A DNA stretch of 64,000 nt from assembly GCF_014696675.1 (NCBI RefSeq), contig NZ_JACJQN010000016.1, forward strand, positions 89,147 through 153,146, written 5' to 3'. The DNA is from Phormidium tenue FACHB-1052. Lineage in GTDB: Bacteria > Cyanobacteriota > Cyanobacteriia > Phormidesmidales > Phormidesmidaceae. Shown here one piece after another: positions 1 through 7,664 of the stretch. Under the pieces are notes generated by a model. It had not been told where the DNA came from, searched no databases, and saw only the letters and a program-made list of their open reading frames with translations. Every line of letters begins with the position of its first letter. The stretch's first letter is position 1. The position numbers were made by a program, and so were the translations under genes.

Positions 1-61
1 TGTTAAAGGCCAACGTTGTTGGCTGAGGAACCTGGTTTCTAGCTTCTTCACTTTGGGCACT

Positions 62-229
62 CTAAAGACTTATCAAGGCTTCATCCAGAAACCTTTTCCC
101 TTCAGAAATAGAGTGATATAAACAAAAGTAATAGACCCAATCATCGATATTCCGACCGGAAAACCGTAGATTGAGTTCGTAGTCCTTGTCTATTGCAGGG
201 TTCTGCTTTTGGCATAGCCTTGCCTCCAT
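62..229 (-). CDS. possible 55-aa small protein or C-terminal gene remnant
   Basis: An open frame of 55 codons starts with ATG at 229 behind an AGAGGGG stretch and ends with TAG at 62-64. The middle of the peptide (ELNLRFSGRNIDDWVYYF) has a protein-like mixture of aromatic and charged residues, unlike a random frame. I do not recognise the family. The AGAGGGG that would serve as ribosome-binding site is also part of the short palindrome at 230-245. It may be a genuine small protein or the last exon-like remnant of a larger gene truncated by that element. Confidence 0.3.
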   Translation of the reverse strand: MEARLCQKQNPAIDKDYELNLRFSGRNIDDWVYYFCLYHSISEGKRFLDEALISL

Positions 230-245
230 CCCCTCTTGGGAGGGG
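230..245. repeat. short CCCCTC-TTGG-GAGGGG hairpin
   Basis: Six-base perfect arms (230-235 and 240-245) around a TTGG loop, followed by CTAGG. Palindromes of the form CCCCTC..GAGGGGCTAGG are common dispersed elements in cyanobacterial intergenic DNA; that this is one of them is inferred from its form only. Confidence 0.4.
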
Positions 246-293
246 CTAGGAGCAATACCGTTACTCTCAACCCTCCGCTCTCAACGACCGCCC

Positions 294-818
294 ATGACGA
301 GTGTCATCCCCCTCTACAACCCAGACGATCGCTTCTACTACTTTGCCTACGGCTCCTGCATGTGCCCAGTCGATTTGAAACGCTCCTTGGGCGAAAGCAC
401 CCACGCCTACGTGGTGGGGCCAGCGACGCTCGCTGGGTATCGGCTGGGGTTTTTTCGGCGATCGCGCCTGCGCAACTGTGGTGTTCTCGATGTTGTCCCT
501 GACCAAAATTACACCGTGCAGGGTGTGCTCTATCACCTGCCCTGGCGGCTCAGCCCAGCCCTCGACTTGCGCGAAGAAGGCTACTGCCATGAAACAGTGA
601 CGGTAAACTGCAACGGACGAGCCTACGCCGAAACCCGCACCTACTCGGTGATCAGCAAAACCCACGAAGAAATTGCCCCCAATGAGTGGTATTCCAGCGT
701 GGTCATGCGCGGTGCCGCCACCTGCGGACTACCAGAGCAATACTGCTGGGAACTGTTCCACCACATTCATTCTCTCCAGCGGCGGCAGGCTCCAGAGCCC
801 CTGCGCCGGACTGCTTAG
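294..818 (+). CDS. gamma-glutamylcyclotransferase (AIG2/GGCT-like) family protein
   Basis: 174-residue cytosolic protein. The N-terminal segment reading FYYFAYGSCMCP matches the YGSN-type substrate loop that opens the GGCT/AIG2 fold, followed by a GYRLGF strand and VQGVLYHLP, the usual order in this family. The loop has Cys (YGSC) where the family normally has Asn, so activity on gamma-glutamyl amines is uncertain. The family acts on gamma-glutamyl peptides, including glutathione-derived ones. I chose ATG 294 because the conserved region begins just after it; the reading frame continues upstream to a TTG at 186 but that extension is not protein-like. trpB follows in the same direction. Confidence 0.7.
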   Translation: MTSVIPLYNPDDRFYYFAYGSCMCPVDLKRSLGESTHAYVVGPATLAGYRLGFFRRSRLRNCGVLDVVPDQNYTVQGVLYHLPWRLSPALDLREEGYCHETVTVNCNGRAYAETRTYSVISKTHEEIAPNEWYSSVVMRGAATCGLPEQYCWELFHHIHSLQRRQAPEPLRRTA

Positions 819-854
819 CTGCCGCACTGTCTAGCAACGGGTCAGGGCATTCCT

Positions 855-860
855 TATAAT
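855..860 (+). promoter_or_regulatory. putative -10 box (TATAAT) upstream of trpB
   Basis: A perfect TATAAT lies 36 bases before the trpB GTG. A short AAGGG..CCCTT inverted repeat (861-880) follows immediately and would lie at the start of the transcript. No clear -35 hexamer is visible. Confidence 0.45.
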
Positions 861-895
861 AAGGGCTACCTATAACCCTTCACCCCGCCGCCACC

Positions 896-2140
896 GTGAC
901 CCAAACGCCGCTCTCGCCTCGCCCCGCCGTCACCGATGCTCGCCCCGATGCCCTGGGCCGCTTTGGTCAGTTTGGCGGCAAGTACGTGCCCGAAACCCTC
1001 ATGCCCGCCCTCTTTGAGCTAGAGCAGGCGTTTTATCAATACCGCGACGAGGCCGACTTTAAGGCCGAGCTAGATGGCCTGCTCAAAGATTACGTCGGTC
1101 GGGCTACCCCCCTCTACTTTGCTGAGCGGCTTACCGCCCACTACCGCCACCCCGACGGCAGCGGCCCCGATATCTACCTCAAGCGCGAAGACCTCAACCA
1201 CACCGGGGCGCACAAGATCAACAACGCCCTGGGCCAGGTGCTTTTGGCCAAGCGCATGGGCAAGCAGCGCATCATTGCCGAAACCGGAGCCGGTCAGCAC
1301 GGGGTCGCTACTGCCACAGTGTGCGCCCGCTTTGGCCTCCAGTGCGTCATTTATATGGGCGTGCAGGATATGGAGCGCCAGTCGCTAAACGTGTTTCGCA
1401 TGCGGCTGATGGGGGCCGAGGTGCGCGGTGTGACGGCGGGCACGGGTACCCTCAAAGACGCTACTTCTGAGGCGATTCGCGATTGGGTGACGAACGTTGA
1501 AAATACCCACTACATCCTGGGTTCTGTGGCGGGGCCACACCCCTACCCGATGATGGTGCGCGATTTCCACGCCATCATTGGCGAAGAGACTCGCGCCCAG
1601 TCCCTAGAAAAGTTTGGCGGTTTGCCCGATATTCTGATGGCCTGTGTCGGTGGCGGCTCTAACGCTATGGGTCTGTTCCACGAGTTTGTCAATGAGCCCA
1701 CGGTGCGGATGATCGGCATTGAGGCAGCGGGCAGCGGTGTGGCTAGCGGTAAGCATGCGGCTACCCTGACGGAGGGCAGAGTAGGCGTGCTCCACGGAGC
1801 GATGAGCTACCTGCTGCAAGACAGTGAAGGCCAGGTGATCGAAGCTCACTCCATCAGTGCCGGTCTGGATTATCCTGGCGTTGGCCCTGAGCACAGCTTC
1901 TTAAAGGATGCGGGCCGGGCCGAATACTACAGCGTCACCGACCAGGAGGCGCTAGACGCCTTTCAGCGGGTGTCGCGCCTGGAGGGAATTATTCCTGCGT
2001 TGGAGACGGCCCATGCCTTTGCCTACCTCGAAACGCTGTGCCCTCAACTGACCGGCAACCCCCGGATTGTGATCAATTCCTCAGGCCGAGGCGACAAGGA
2101 TGTGAACACCGTAGCCAAGGCCCTGGGTGGGCTAGAGTAA
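896..2140 (+). CDS. trpB: tryptophan synthase beta chain
   Basis: 414 residues, normal for the family. TrpB condenses indole with L-serine to give tryptophan, using PLP in an alpha2beta2 complex with TrpA. The N terminus has the conserved [13 protein letters not shown] block; the PLP Schiff-base lysine is K107 in [10 protein letters not shown], and the phosphate-binding glycine loop GGGSNAMG lies near residues 251-258. The start is GTG 896. The gene is not in a trp operon here, as is usual in cyanobacteria where trp genes are dispersed; a DUF29 gene follows. Confidence 0.97.
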   Translation: MTQTPLSPRPAVTDARPDALGRFGQFGGKYVPETLMPALFELEQAFYQYRDEADFKAELDGLLKDYVGRATPLYFAERLTAHYRHPDGSGPDIYLKREDLNHTGAHKINNALGQVLLAKRMGKQRIIAETGAGQHGVATATVCARFGLQCVIYMGVQDMERQSLNVFRMRLMGAEVRGVTAGTGTLKDATSEAIRDWVTNVENTHYILGSVAGPHPYPMMVRDFHAIIGEETRAQSLEKFGGLPDILMACVGGGSNAMGLFHEFVNEPTVRMIGIEAAGSGVASGKHAATLTEGRVGVLHGAMSYLLQDSEGQVIEAHSISAGLDYPGVGPEHSFLKDAGRAEYYSVTDQEALDAFQRVSRLEGIIPALETAHAFAYLETLCPQLTGNPRIVINSSGRGDKDVNTVAKALGGLE

Positions 2141-2196
2141 GTTACCAAATCGATTGGATTGTCCCAGCAACGGATTTGATCAGCGAAGGGTTGCAG

Positions 2197-2685
2197 ATGA
2201 GTACAGAAATCGACGTCAAGCCAAAATCGTTGTACGACATCGATTACCAACTCTGGTTGGACGAGACAGTTGCTCAACTGCAATCCCAAAACTTTAGCGC
2301 CCTTGATTTGGAAAACTTGATTGAGGAAATTGAGAGCTTGGGCAGAAGTGATCAGCGATCGCTGAAAAGCTATTTGCGACAATTGTGTGAGCATTTCCTC
2401 AAGCTGCGATACTGGGAGGCGGATCGGGAAAGGTGCTTTCGAGGTTGGAATTTAGAAATTGCCAACTTGCGCTTAGAGATTCAATCCATTTTAGAAGACA
2501 GCCCTAGCCTAAGAAATGTCCTCAAAGAGCGGTTTGGCTTGGAGCATGGTAAAGCCAGAAAAACGTTTTTGAAGGCCAGTAGCTTAAAGCCTGACCTTAT
2601 TCCTGAAGAACCAGATTTCACCCTTGAGCAGGTGCTGGACGAAGATTGGTTGCCGTGGCAGCCCGACCCATCTGACAACAATTAG
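2197..2685 (+). CDS. DUF29 family protein
   Basis: 162-residue soluble protein. The opening SLYDIDYQLWLDETV and the block LDLENLIEEIESLGRSDQ are characteristic of DUF29 proteins, which are abundant, often multicopy, in cyanobacteria and have no established function. ATG 2197 is chosen because family similarity starts just after it; GAAGGG at about 2185-2190 could serve as ribosome-binding site. The TAG stop overlaps the AGGAG that precedes the next gene, so translation of the two may be coupled. Confidence 0.8.
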   Translation: MSTEIDVKPKSLYDIDYQLWLDETVAQLQSQNFSALDLENLIEEIESLGRSDQRSLKSYLRQLCEHFLKLRYWEADRERCFRGWNLEIANLRLEIQSILEDSPSLRNVLKERFGLEHGKARKTFLKASSLKPDLIPEEPDFTLEQVLDEDWLPWQPDPSDNN

Positions 2686-2692
2686 GAGCACC

Positions 2693-3319
2693 ATGGCCGA
2701 CGGTTTTGAAATCTGCGATCGCGATCTCACCCCGGAGCTACTCGCCCGCTACCGGCAGGCCAGCGTCATGGCCATCGACACCGAAACCATGGGGCTGCTG
2801 CCGCTGCGCGATCGCCTCTGCCTGGTACAGCTCTCCGACGCCGACGGCTATGTGTCGGTCGTGCGCATCGAGCTAGGCCAAACCGAAGCGCCTCTGCTCA
2901 AAGAACTATTCGAAGACTCAAACATTCTCAAGCTGTTTCATTTTGCTCGGTTCGATTTGGCCACGCTCAAGCACAACTTGGGCATTACCGTAGCTCCCGT
3001 GTTTTGCAGCAAAATTGCCAGCAAGCTCAGCCGCACCTACAGTCCTCGCCACGGCCTTAAAGAGTTGGTTCGAGAGCTAGAGGGCATTGAACTCGACAAA
3101 ACCGCCCAAAGCTCAGACTGGGGCAACGCCATGCACCTGTCTGAGGAGCAGCTTCGCTACGCGGCCAACGACGTGCGCTACCTGCACAGCATTCACCAAA
3201 CCCTGACCGCTATGCTCAAGCGCGAGGGCCGATGGGAGCTAGCGCAGGATTGTTTTGACTGTTTGCCCACCTTCGTCGCCCTAGACTTGCTTCAGTACGT
3301 AGGGGTGTTCGAGCACTGA
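2693..3319 (+). CDS. RNase D-like 3'-5' exonuclease (DEDDy)
   Basis: 208 residues comprising only the 3'-5' exonuclease domain, without the HRDC domains of full-length RNase D. The DEDDy acidic residues are visible: D29-x-E31 in AIDTET, the Asp of FARFDLAT near residue 88, and Y-x3-D in YAANDVRYL near residue 156. Such short RND proteins are the usual cyanobacterial form and are expected to trim RNA 3' ends, for example tRNA precursors. ATG 2693 has AGGAG five bases upstream. The gene begins seven bases after the DUF29 stop. Confidence 0.85.
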   Translation: MADGFEICDRDLTPELLARYRQASVMAIDTETMGLLPLRDRLCLVQLSDADGYVSVVRIELGQTEAPLLKELFEDSNILKLFHFARFDLATLKHNLGITVAPVFCSKIASKLSRTYSPRHGLKELVRELEGIELDKTAQSSDWGNAMHLSEEQLRYAANDVRYLHSIHQTLTAMLKREGRWELAQDCFDCLPTFVALDLLQYVGVFEH

Positions 3320-3444
3320 GCCATCATTCCTTTTCACCCCTGGGAAAGTGTGTCAATGGCTCTGTTTAGGGAACGACTGCTGCGATCGCAAGACAGGTAA
3401 GATAGGCCTATCCACCTTGAAGATGATCTACGAGGAGAACAACC

Positions 3445-3678
3445 ATGAGCGTTGACAGCAAGGATTTTCAAGACGAACTGCAAAAGGCGATCGACTACGC
3501 CCACCAAATCACTGCCGAAAAGGGTGAAACCTCTACTGAAGCTGCTGCCGCCTGGGATGTCGTGGAAGAGATGCGCGCCGAGGTGTCGCACCAGCACCAG
3601 ATCCCTAAGAAAACTGGTTTTGACCAGTATCTAGAAGACAATCCCGAAGCGCCTGAAGGATTAATGTACGACACTTAA
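3445..3678 (+). CDS. CP12 family protein without cysteines
   Basis: 77-residue protein. The central AAWDVVEEMRAEVSHQ matches the CP12 core (AWD-VEE-hx-E-SHQ) and the tail DQYLEDNPEAPEGLMYD aligns with the CP12 C terminus. Canonical CP12 joins GAPDH and phosphoribulokinase into an inactive complex in the dark through disulfides; here both the N-terminal and the C-terminal Cys pairs are absent, replaced by Leu and Gly in the C-terminal loop. Cysteine-poor CP12 variants are known in cyanobacteria, so this is likely a non-redox paralogue. GAGGAG precedes ATG 3445. Confidence 0.85.
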   Translation: MSVDSKDFQDELQKAIDYAHQITAEKGETSTEAAAAWDVVEEMRAEVSHQHQIPKKTGFDQYLEDNPEAPEGLMYDT

Positions 3679-3798
3679 AGGCAACTCCTGAGCGGTGATT
3701 TGACCCCTCCCAGGGGCAGATTTGGAGTGCTAAAATTGCCTTAGTTAGTTTTCGGTAGATTTCGCTTGTTTCATTTCATTTTGATTTCCGATACAGCT

Positions 3799-3841
3799 TT
3801 GTCTCCGTTTACTCACTGCACGTTGTACAGTACGGAGACAA
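3799..3841 (+). promoter_or_regulatory. hairpin covering the Shine-Dalgarno of the RRM gene
   Basis: A perfect 10-base inverted repeat, TTGTCTCCGT at 3799-3808 and ACGGAGACAA at 3832-3841, ends four bases before the ATG at 3846. Its right arm contains the GGAG ribosome-binding site. Inside the loop a further ACTG (3815-3818) can pair with CAGT (3828-3831), extending the structure. Cyanobacterial rbp genes are commonly cold-induced; a structure that hides or presents the SD is therefore a plausible translational switch, which is inference. Confidence 0.6.
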
Positions 3842-3845
3842 TCCT

Positions 3846-4154
3846 ATGTCACTCTACGTTGGTAACTTGTCCTACGATGTCACTCGCGAAGATCTAGAGC
3901 GAGTGTTTGCAGAATACGGCGATGTGAAGCGGGTTAGCCTGCCCACCGATCGCGAAACGGGTAAGCCTCGGGGCTTTGCCTTTGTCGATATGGCTGCTGA
4001 AGCTCAAGAAGACGCCATCATCGAATCCCTCGATGGGGCTGAGTGGATGGGTCGCGAAATGCGGGTCAACAAGGCTCGCCCCCGCGACGATGCCCGCAGT
4101 GGTGCTAACGCAGGTAGCAGCAATGGTGGCAACTACCGCCGCACCGGCTTCTAG
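3846..4154 (+). CDS. RRM-type RNA-binding protein (cyanobacterial Rbp family)
   Basis: 102 residues: one RNA recognition motif plus a short glycine/asparagine-rich tail. RNP2 is LYVGNL (residues 3-8) and RNP1 is RGFAFVDM (42-49). Cyanobacterial Rbp proteins of this size bind single-stranded RNA and are often induced by cold; some localise photosynthesis mRNAs to thylakoids. The tail GSSNGGNYRRTGF is typical of the Gly-rich subclass. The gene is monocistronic, with a hairpin over its SD upstream and a strong terminator downstream. Confidence 0.9.
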   Translation: MSLYVGNLSYDVTREDLERVFAEYGDVKRVSLPTDRETGKPRGFAFVDMAAEAQEDAIIESLDGAEWMGREMRVNKARPRDDARSGANAGSSNGGNYRRTGF

Positions 4155-4191
4155 GCTCCCTTAACGAGCTAAACCGAGCCAAATATTCAGT

Positions 4192-4221
4192 AGGGTAGGT
4201 CACAGTGGCCTACCCTTTTTT
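4192..4221 (+). terminator. rho-independent terminator of the RRM gene
   Basis: GGGTAGG (4193-4199) pairs with CCTACCC (4209-4215), followed directly by six T residues. Confidence 0.85.
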
Positions 4222-4236
4222 GCGGGCAATCTACCC

Positions 4237-5157
4237 CTAAAACTGCTCGCGCTCGGCTACGACCGGAGAGCGATCGACGGTGGGTTGGGGTCTGCCGCTG
4301 GCATCGAGATAGCCCAGATCCTGCAAAAAGGCGTAGAGGGCGGTGGGAAAGTCGGCGTAGGCCTGGGTGGCTTCGCCGTCGTCGCCGTAGGTATTGAGGC
4401 CCCAGTCAGCGGTGCGATCGTAGTGGGCCAGCATGAATAGCCAGGCTTCTCGGTAGCGTCCCAGGCGAATATTTTGGGCTACGTAACCGGCTAGCACGCC
4501 GTTTTTGTCGCTGCGATCGGCAAATTCAGGGTCTTCTACGGTGAAGCGCATCCCGGCTGCCGTGTCATCGAGGTAGTTGGTGAACTGGGTGGTAGTATCG
4601 CGATACAGGCCATTCTCGTAAGTGAGAATGACGCTGGGCGGGTATGACCCGGCGTAGGAGCTAAAGCTGTAGAGAAAGGCATTGTCGAAGGTGACAAATT
4701 CCATCAGCCCATCGCCGTTGAGGTCTTTGAATTCGCCACCGCCGCCGTCGAGGTAGCCAAAGTAGACGGGGTTAAATTGCTCGTCTTGCCAGGTGTAGGT
4801 GGTCGTGGCCAGGCAGCAGTGGGCTCCGCCGGTAAAGGTTTGCACTACCACCTCTGAGGTGCCGTCGCTGTCGAGATCGATCAGCTCAATGCCCGCAAAC
4901 ATAGCGGCGGTGTCGGTGGTAGAGAGTTTCAGTTCGTCGTTATAAAACAGCTGAATGGTTAGGTTATTGCCGATTTCGTCGGCGTCGTAATCGAGTGGAG
5001 TGTAGCTGGCAACGACGCGAATAGGGCCTTGAGCAATCGCGCGATCGGTAAGCGCTTCGGTATCGTAATCAATTTCGATGCGAGGGTTCTCGGCTAGGGC
5101 GGGCAGTCCGAGGGTCAGCAGGCTACCGACGAGCAGGCTTGTGAGGATGGCTTTCAT
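4237..5157 (-). CDS. exported protein with two calcium-loop-like repeats, unknown function
   Basis: 306 residues from ATG 5157 (a TTG lies one codon upstream). A signal peptide ends at about residue 22 (PALA-EN). Two FG-GAP/VCBS-style segments carry DxDxDG loops, DLDSDGTSEV near 94-103 and DLNGDGLMEF near 145-154, typical of extracellular Ca-binding beta-propeller repeats. A CC pair lies between them (GGAHCCL). The C-terminal third is rich in aromatic and acidic residues and ends hydrophilic. It is probably periplasmic or secreted. Conserved hypothetical proteins with this pattern occur in cyanobacteria, but I cannot assign a role. Confidence 0.7.
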   Translation of the reverse strand: MKAILTSLLVGSLLTLGLPALAENPRIEIDYDTEALTDRAIAQGPIRVVASYTPLDYDADEIGNNLTIQLFYNDELKLSTTDTAAMFAGIELIDLDSDGTSEVVVQTFTGGAHCCLATTTYTWQDEQFNPVYFGYLDGGGGEFKDLNGDGLMEFVTFDNAFLYSFSSYAGSYPPSVILTYENGLYRDTTTQFTNYLDDTAAGMRFTVEDPEFADRSDKNGVLAGYVAQNIRLGRYREAWLFMLAHYDRTADWGLNTYGDDGEATQAYADFPTALYAFLQDLGYLDASGRPQPTVDRSPVVAEREQF

Positions 5158-5224
5158 CAACGGTTCTCTGGCTCAATGACATTGTTTACACAGTGGGCTC
5201 AGCTTGCCCCGGTTGATTCTGCGG

Positions 5225-5644
5225 CTACCAGCGTCGCCAGTGGCGTTTGCCCACCACAAAGATGCCCAACAGCACCCCGACCAGCAGCGGGTAAGACATG
5301 GCCACCAGCGCGGTAGGAATGGGCAAAAACCCTTTGACAAACAGCACCAGAGCAATGCAGGGCACCAGCGCCCACAGCACGCCGGTATCGATATACACCT
5401 GGCTAAATAACCGTTCCAAAATGGTGAGGCCCAGGGCACCAATGCCAAACCCGGCGGCAATGGGTAGGGCCATGAATATCAGCTGTAGAAGCGGTAACAG
5501 ACCGCTCTCAGCGTTAGCTAGCAGTAAGGCTAACCCCTGGGCTAGCAGTAGGTCGGCGGCGGTAGCGATCGCCACCGCCACCAAAGCCACCTGAAACAAA
5601 ATTGCCCAGGGCAAAGACTTGAGCCGCCAAAAGGGATTACGCAT
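5225..5644 (-). CDS. small multispanning membrane protein, unknown function
   Basis: 139 residues with about four hydrophobic segments (near residues 13-42, 49-74, 86-106 and 111-131) and a basic C-terminal end GKRHWRRW, which would sit in the cytoplasm. ATG 5644 is the only reasonable start. It lies 67 bases downstream of the exported protein's start in the same direction, but nothing in the sequence links them. No recognisable catalytic or transport motif. Confidence 0.6.
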   Translation of the reverse strand: MRNPFWRLKSLPWAILFQVALVAVAIATAADLLLAQGLALLLANAESGLLPLLQLIFMALPIAAGFGIGALGLTILERLFSQVYIDTGVLWALVPCIALVLFVKGFLPIPTALVAMSYPLLVGVLLGIFVVGKRHWRRW

Positions 5645-5872
5645 AGCCGCAGCAATAGGAAGTCAAGCCCATTATTGCGCTGAATTCTCAATCTGGCTGT
5701 GAGAAGGGTGTCTATTGTGAGGCTGGGCGGGTGTCCTACTCCCCCTCAAAAGCAGGGATGATTGCTGTGATAAGTAAATCTTTGCGGTGCTGATGCCTTA
5801 GATATGGGATAACAATAGATGCGGGTTCGGGCGATCGCCTGGGCTTGGTCAGCCCTAAATTCTCTGTGATCT

Positions 5873-6694
5873 ATGGAAAAGCTGCTGCGTGGTCTGCAAG
5901 ACTTTCAGGAAAACTATATTCCCGACCGCCAAGAGCTGATCCAGAAGTTGGCCAAGGGGCAGAGCCCCAGGGTGTTGTTCATCGGCTGCTCTGACTCGCG
6001 GGTAGACCCTACGATCATTACCCAATCGGAGATTGGCGACCTGTTTGTCATTCGCAACGCGGGCAATATTATCCCCCCCTATGAGGCCACCAACGGTGGT
6101 GAAGGGGCCACCATTGAGTACGCCCTAGAAGCCCTGGATATTGAGCAGGTGATTGTCTGCGGCCACAGCCAGTGCGGAGCCATGAAGGGGCTTTTGCAGA
6201 TTGGCGATTTAGAAGAAAAAATGCCCCTGGTCTATCACTGGCTGCACCACACCGAGGCCACCCGCAAGCTGGTGGAAGACAACTACGGCCACCTAGAGAA
6301 AAAAGAAAAGCTCAACCTCATGGTGGCCCAGAACGTGTTGACCCAAATCGATAACCTACAGACCTACCCCTCGGTGCGATCGCGGCTTCACATGGGCAAC
6401 CTATCCATCCACGGCTGGATCTACGAACTCGAAACCGCCCAAATTCTTGCCTACGACGAGGACAGCAAAGCTTTTTTGCCTCCCCACAGCAAAATCGTTA
6501 CCGACGGGCAAGGAGCGAAGGCGCTTAAGCCCGGCGGGCTGTCTCTAGAGTTTAACGACGCAGTGCGGCCCGGTGCCGGTGCCCCATCGGTGGCCCGGCC
6601 AGATTTTTCGGAACCGGTGCAGCCCTACTGGCCGGGGGCCAACCGCCTCAGCCCCGATCAGGCCGCCCGCATTTACCGGGGCGCTGGGGTGTAG
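5873..6694 (+). CDS. ccaA: beta-class carbonic anhydrase, carboxysomal type
   Basis: 273 residues. Interconverts bicarbonate and CO2; in beta-cyanobacteria this long form sits in the carboxysome and feeds CO2 to Rubisco. Zinc ligands C39 (GCSDSR), H98 and C101 (GHSQCGAMKG) and the Asp-Arg dyad D41/R43 are intact. The C-terminal extension of about 75 residues beyond the catalytic core, as in Synechocystis CcaA, is the region that mediates oligomerisation and contact with CcmM in that protein; this fits CcaA rather than a short periplasmic form. No ccm genes lie in the window. Confidence 0.92.
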   Translation: MEKLLRGLQDFQENYIPDRQELIQKLAKGQSPRVLFIGCSDSRVDPTIITQSEIGDLFVIRNAGNIIPPYEATNGGEGATIEYALEALDIEQVIVCGHSQCGAMKGLLQIGDLEEKMPLVYHWLHHTEATRKLVEDNYGHLEKKEKLNLMVAQNVLTQIDNLQTYPSVRSRLHMGNLSIHGWIYELETAQILAYDEDSKAFLPPHSKIVTDGQGAKALKPGGLSLEFNDAVRPGAGAPSVARPDFSEPVQPYWPGANRLSPDQAARIYRGAGV

Positions 6695-6696
6695 AT

Positions 6697-7284
6697 CTAT
6701 CGATCAAAACTCGCAATTCGCCGGGCCGCGCCAATGCTCTGCTCGCCAGGGCCAAAGGTAACTTCTAAAGCTTGCTGGTCGGCAAAGGCGCTAGAGGCTT
6801 CGCGGTAGACAGTGCGAGTGGTGGGCAGGGTGCGCCGCTGGCCGTTGTAGTCAAAGGTGATGGCGTACTCGACATCCTTGAGCAGCATTGGGTCGGTGCG
6901 CTGCTCGATGGGTTCGCGTTTGCGGGCCTCAAGCTCATCGGCGGTGGGGCGAGGGGGCAGGGAGGGCCAGTAGAGCCCGTTGTCGTCGGGGCCGGTGGCA
7001 GCGCCCTCGGGGCGCACGCCATTGCGGTTAACGAGGGAGTTTGACTCGAAGGTTTCTTGGTGGATGGTCTGGCGGCGATCGAAGCTGCGGGCGTAGTCAA
7101 CTTGCCAGGTTTGGGTAACGGTGGCTGTGGCTTCGTAGGTGCCAGTGGTGACGGTGTCGCCCGTGGCGGGATAATTTTCGCACCCAGCTATAAAACCGAG
7201 ACTGAGGGCTAGGGTACCAGCCTGGAGCCAGCGGGATACGGAGAGCTGAGACATCAACGTAGGCATAGCAACTGTTGAACTCAT
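6697..7284 (-). CDS. putative lipoprotein, unknown function
   Basis: 195 residues. A hydrophobic stretch ends in a lipobox, F-I-A-G-C with C35, so a lipid-anchored envelope protein is likely. The first 17 residues before the hydrophobic core are long for a signal peptide; starts at M8 or M11 are possible. The mature part is hydrophilic and carries no motif I recognise; a segment WPSLPPRPTADELEARKREP resembles a flexible linker. Its stop is two bases from that of ccaA, so the two genes converge with no visible terminator between them. Confidence 0.6.
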   Translation of the reverse strand: MSSTVAMPTLMSQLSVSRWLQAGTLALSLGFIAGCENYPATGDTVTTGTYEATATVTQTWQVDYARSFDRRQTIHQETFESNSLVNRNGVRPEGAATGPDDNGLYWPSLPPRPTADELEARKREPIEQRTDPMLLKDVEYAITFDYNGQRRTLPTTRTVYREASSAFADQQALEVTFGPGEQSIGAARRIASFDR

Positions 7285-7664
7285 CCAATCGGTGGTCTGT
7301 TTATAGAGGCTACCAGCGCTTCATAGAGAACGGGTCTGCCAGGCAGCAGGGGATGAAAGTGGCACAGGAGCAGGGGCAACCGGGGGAGCTGTTCCTGACG
7401 GCTGTGCGATCGGAGGCTAGTGATAAAACTTGGTTAAGTTAACCTGAAGTTACTTTTTTGAGAACCCCTCACGGCATAGCATGTGGCAAACCACCGCTGA
7501 ACTGAGAGACAGAACTTAAATTACGTTGTGTATCGATTTAGTGTATCTGCCGATCGCTCACGGGGTGTGTTGATTAACCCTGGTGAATACTACGCTCTTG
7601 CTTTAGCACATTAGATTTGCTAGACCTTCCCGGCTGCCCCACCGCCTGTTCATAACCCCTGGCT
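7285..7664. other. 380-base divergent intergenic region
   Basis: No credible gene. It separates the lipoprotein (minus) from the type I exporter (plus), so it must hold two promoters. The most obvious element is the palindrome GGTTAAGTTAACC at 7432-7444, flanked by ACTT and AAGT, which could be an operator. AT content rises from about 7430 onward. Confidence 0.45.

Noticed and set aside
230..245. Left-edge palindrome considered as a mobile element end
   Set aside because: Only a six-base stem; no transposase or duplicated target is visible, so it is reported only as a small repeat.
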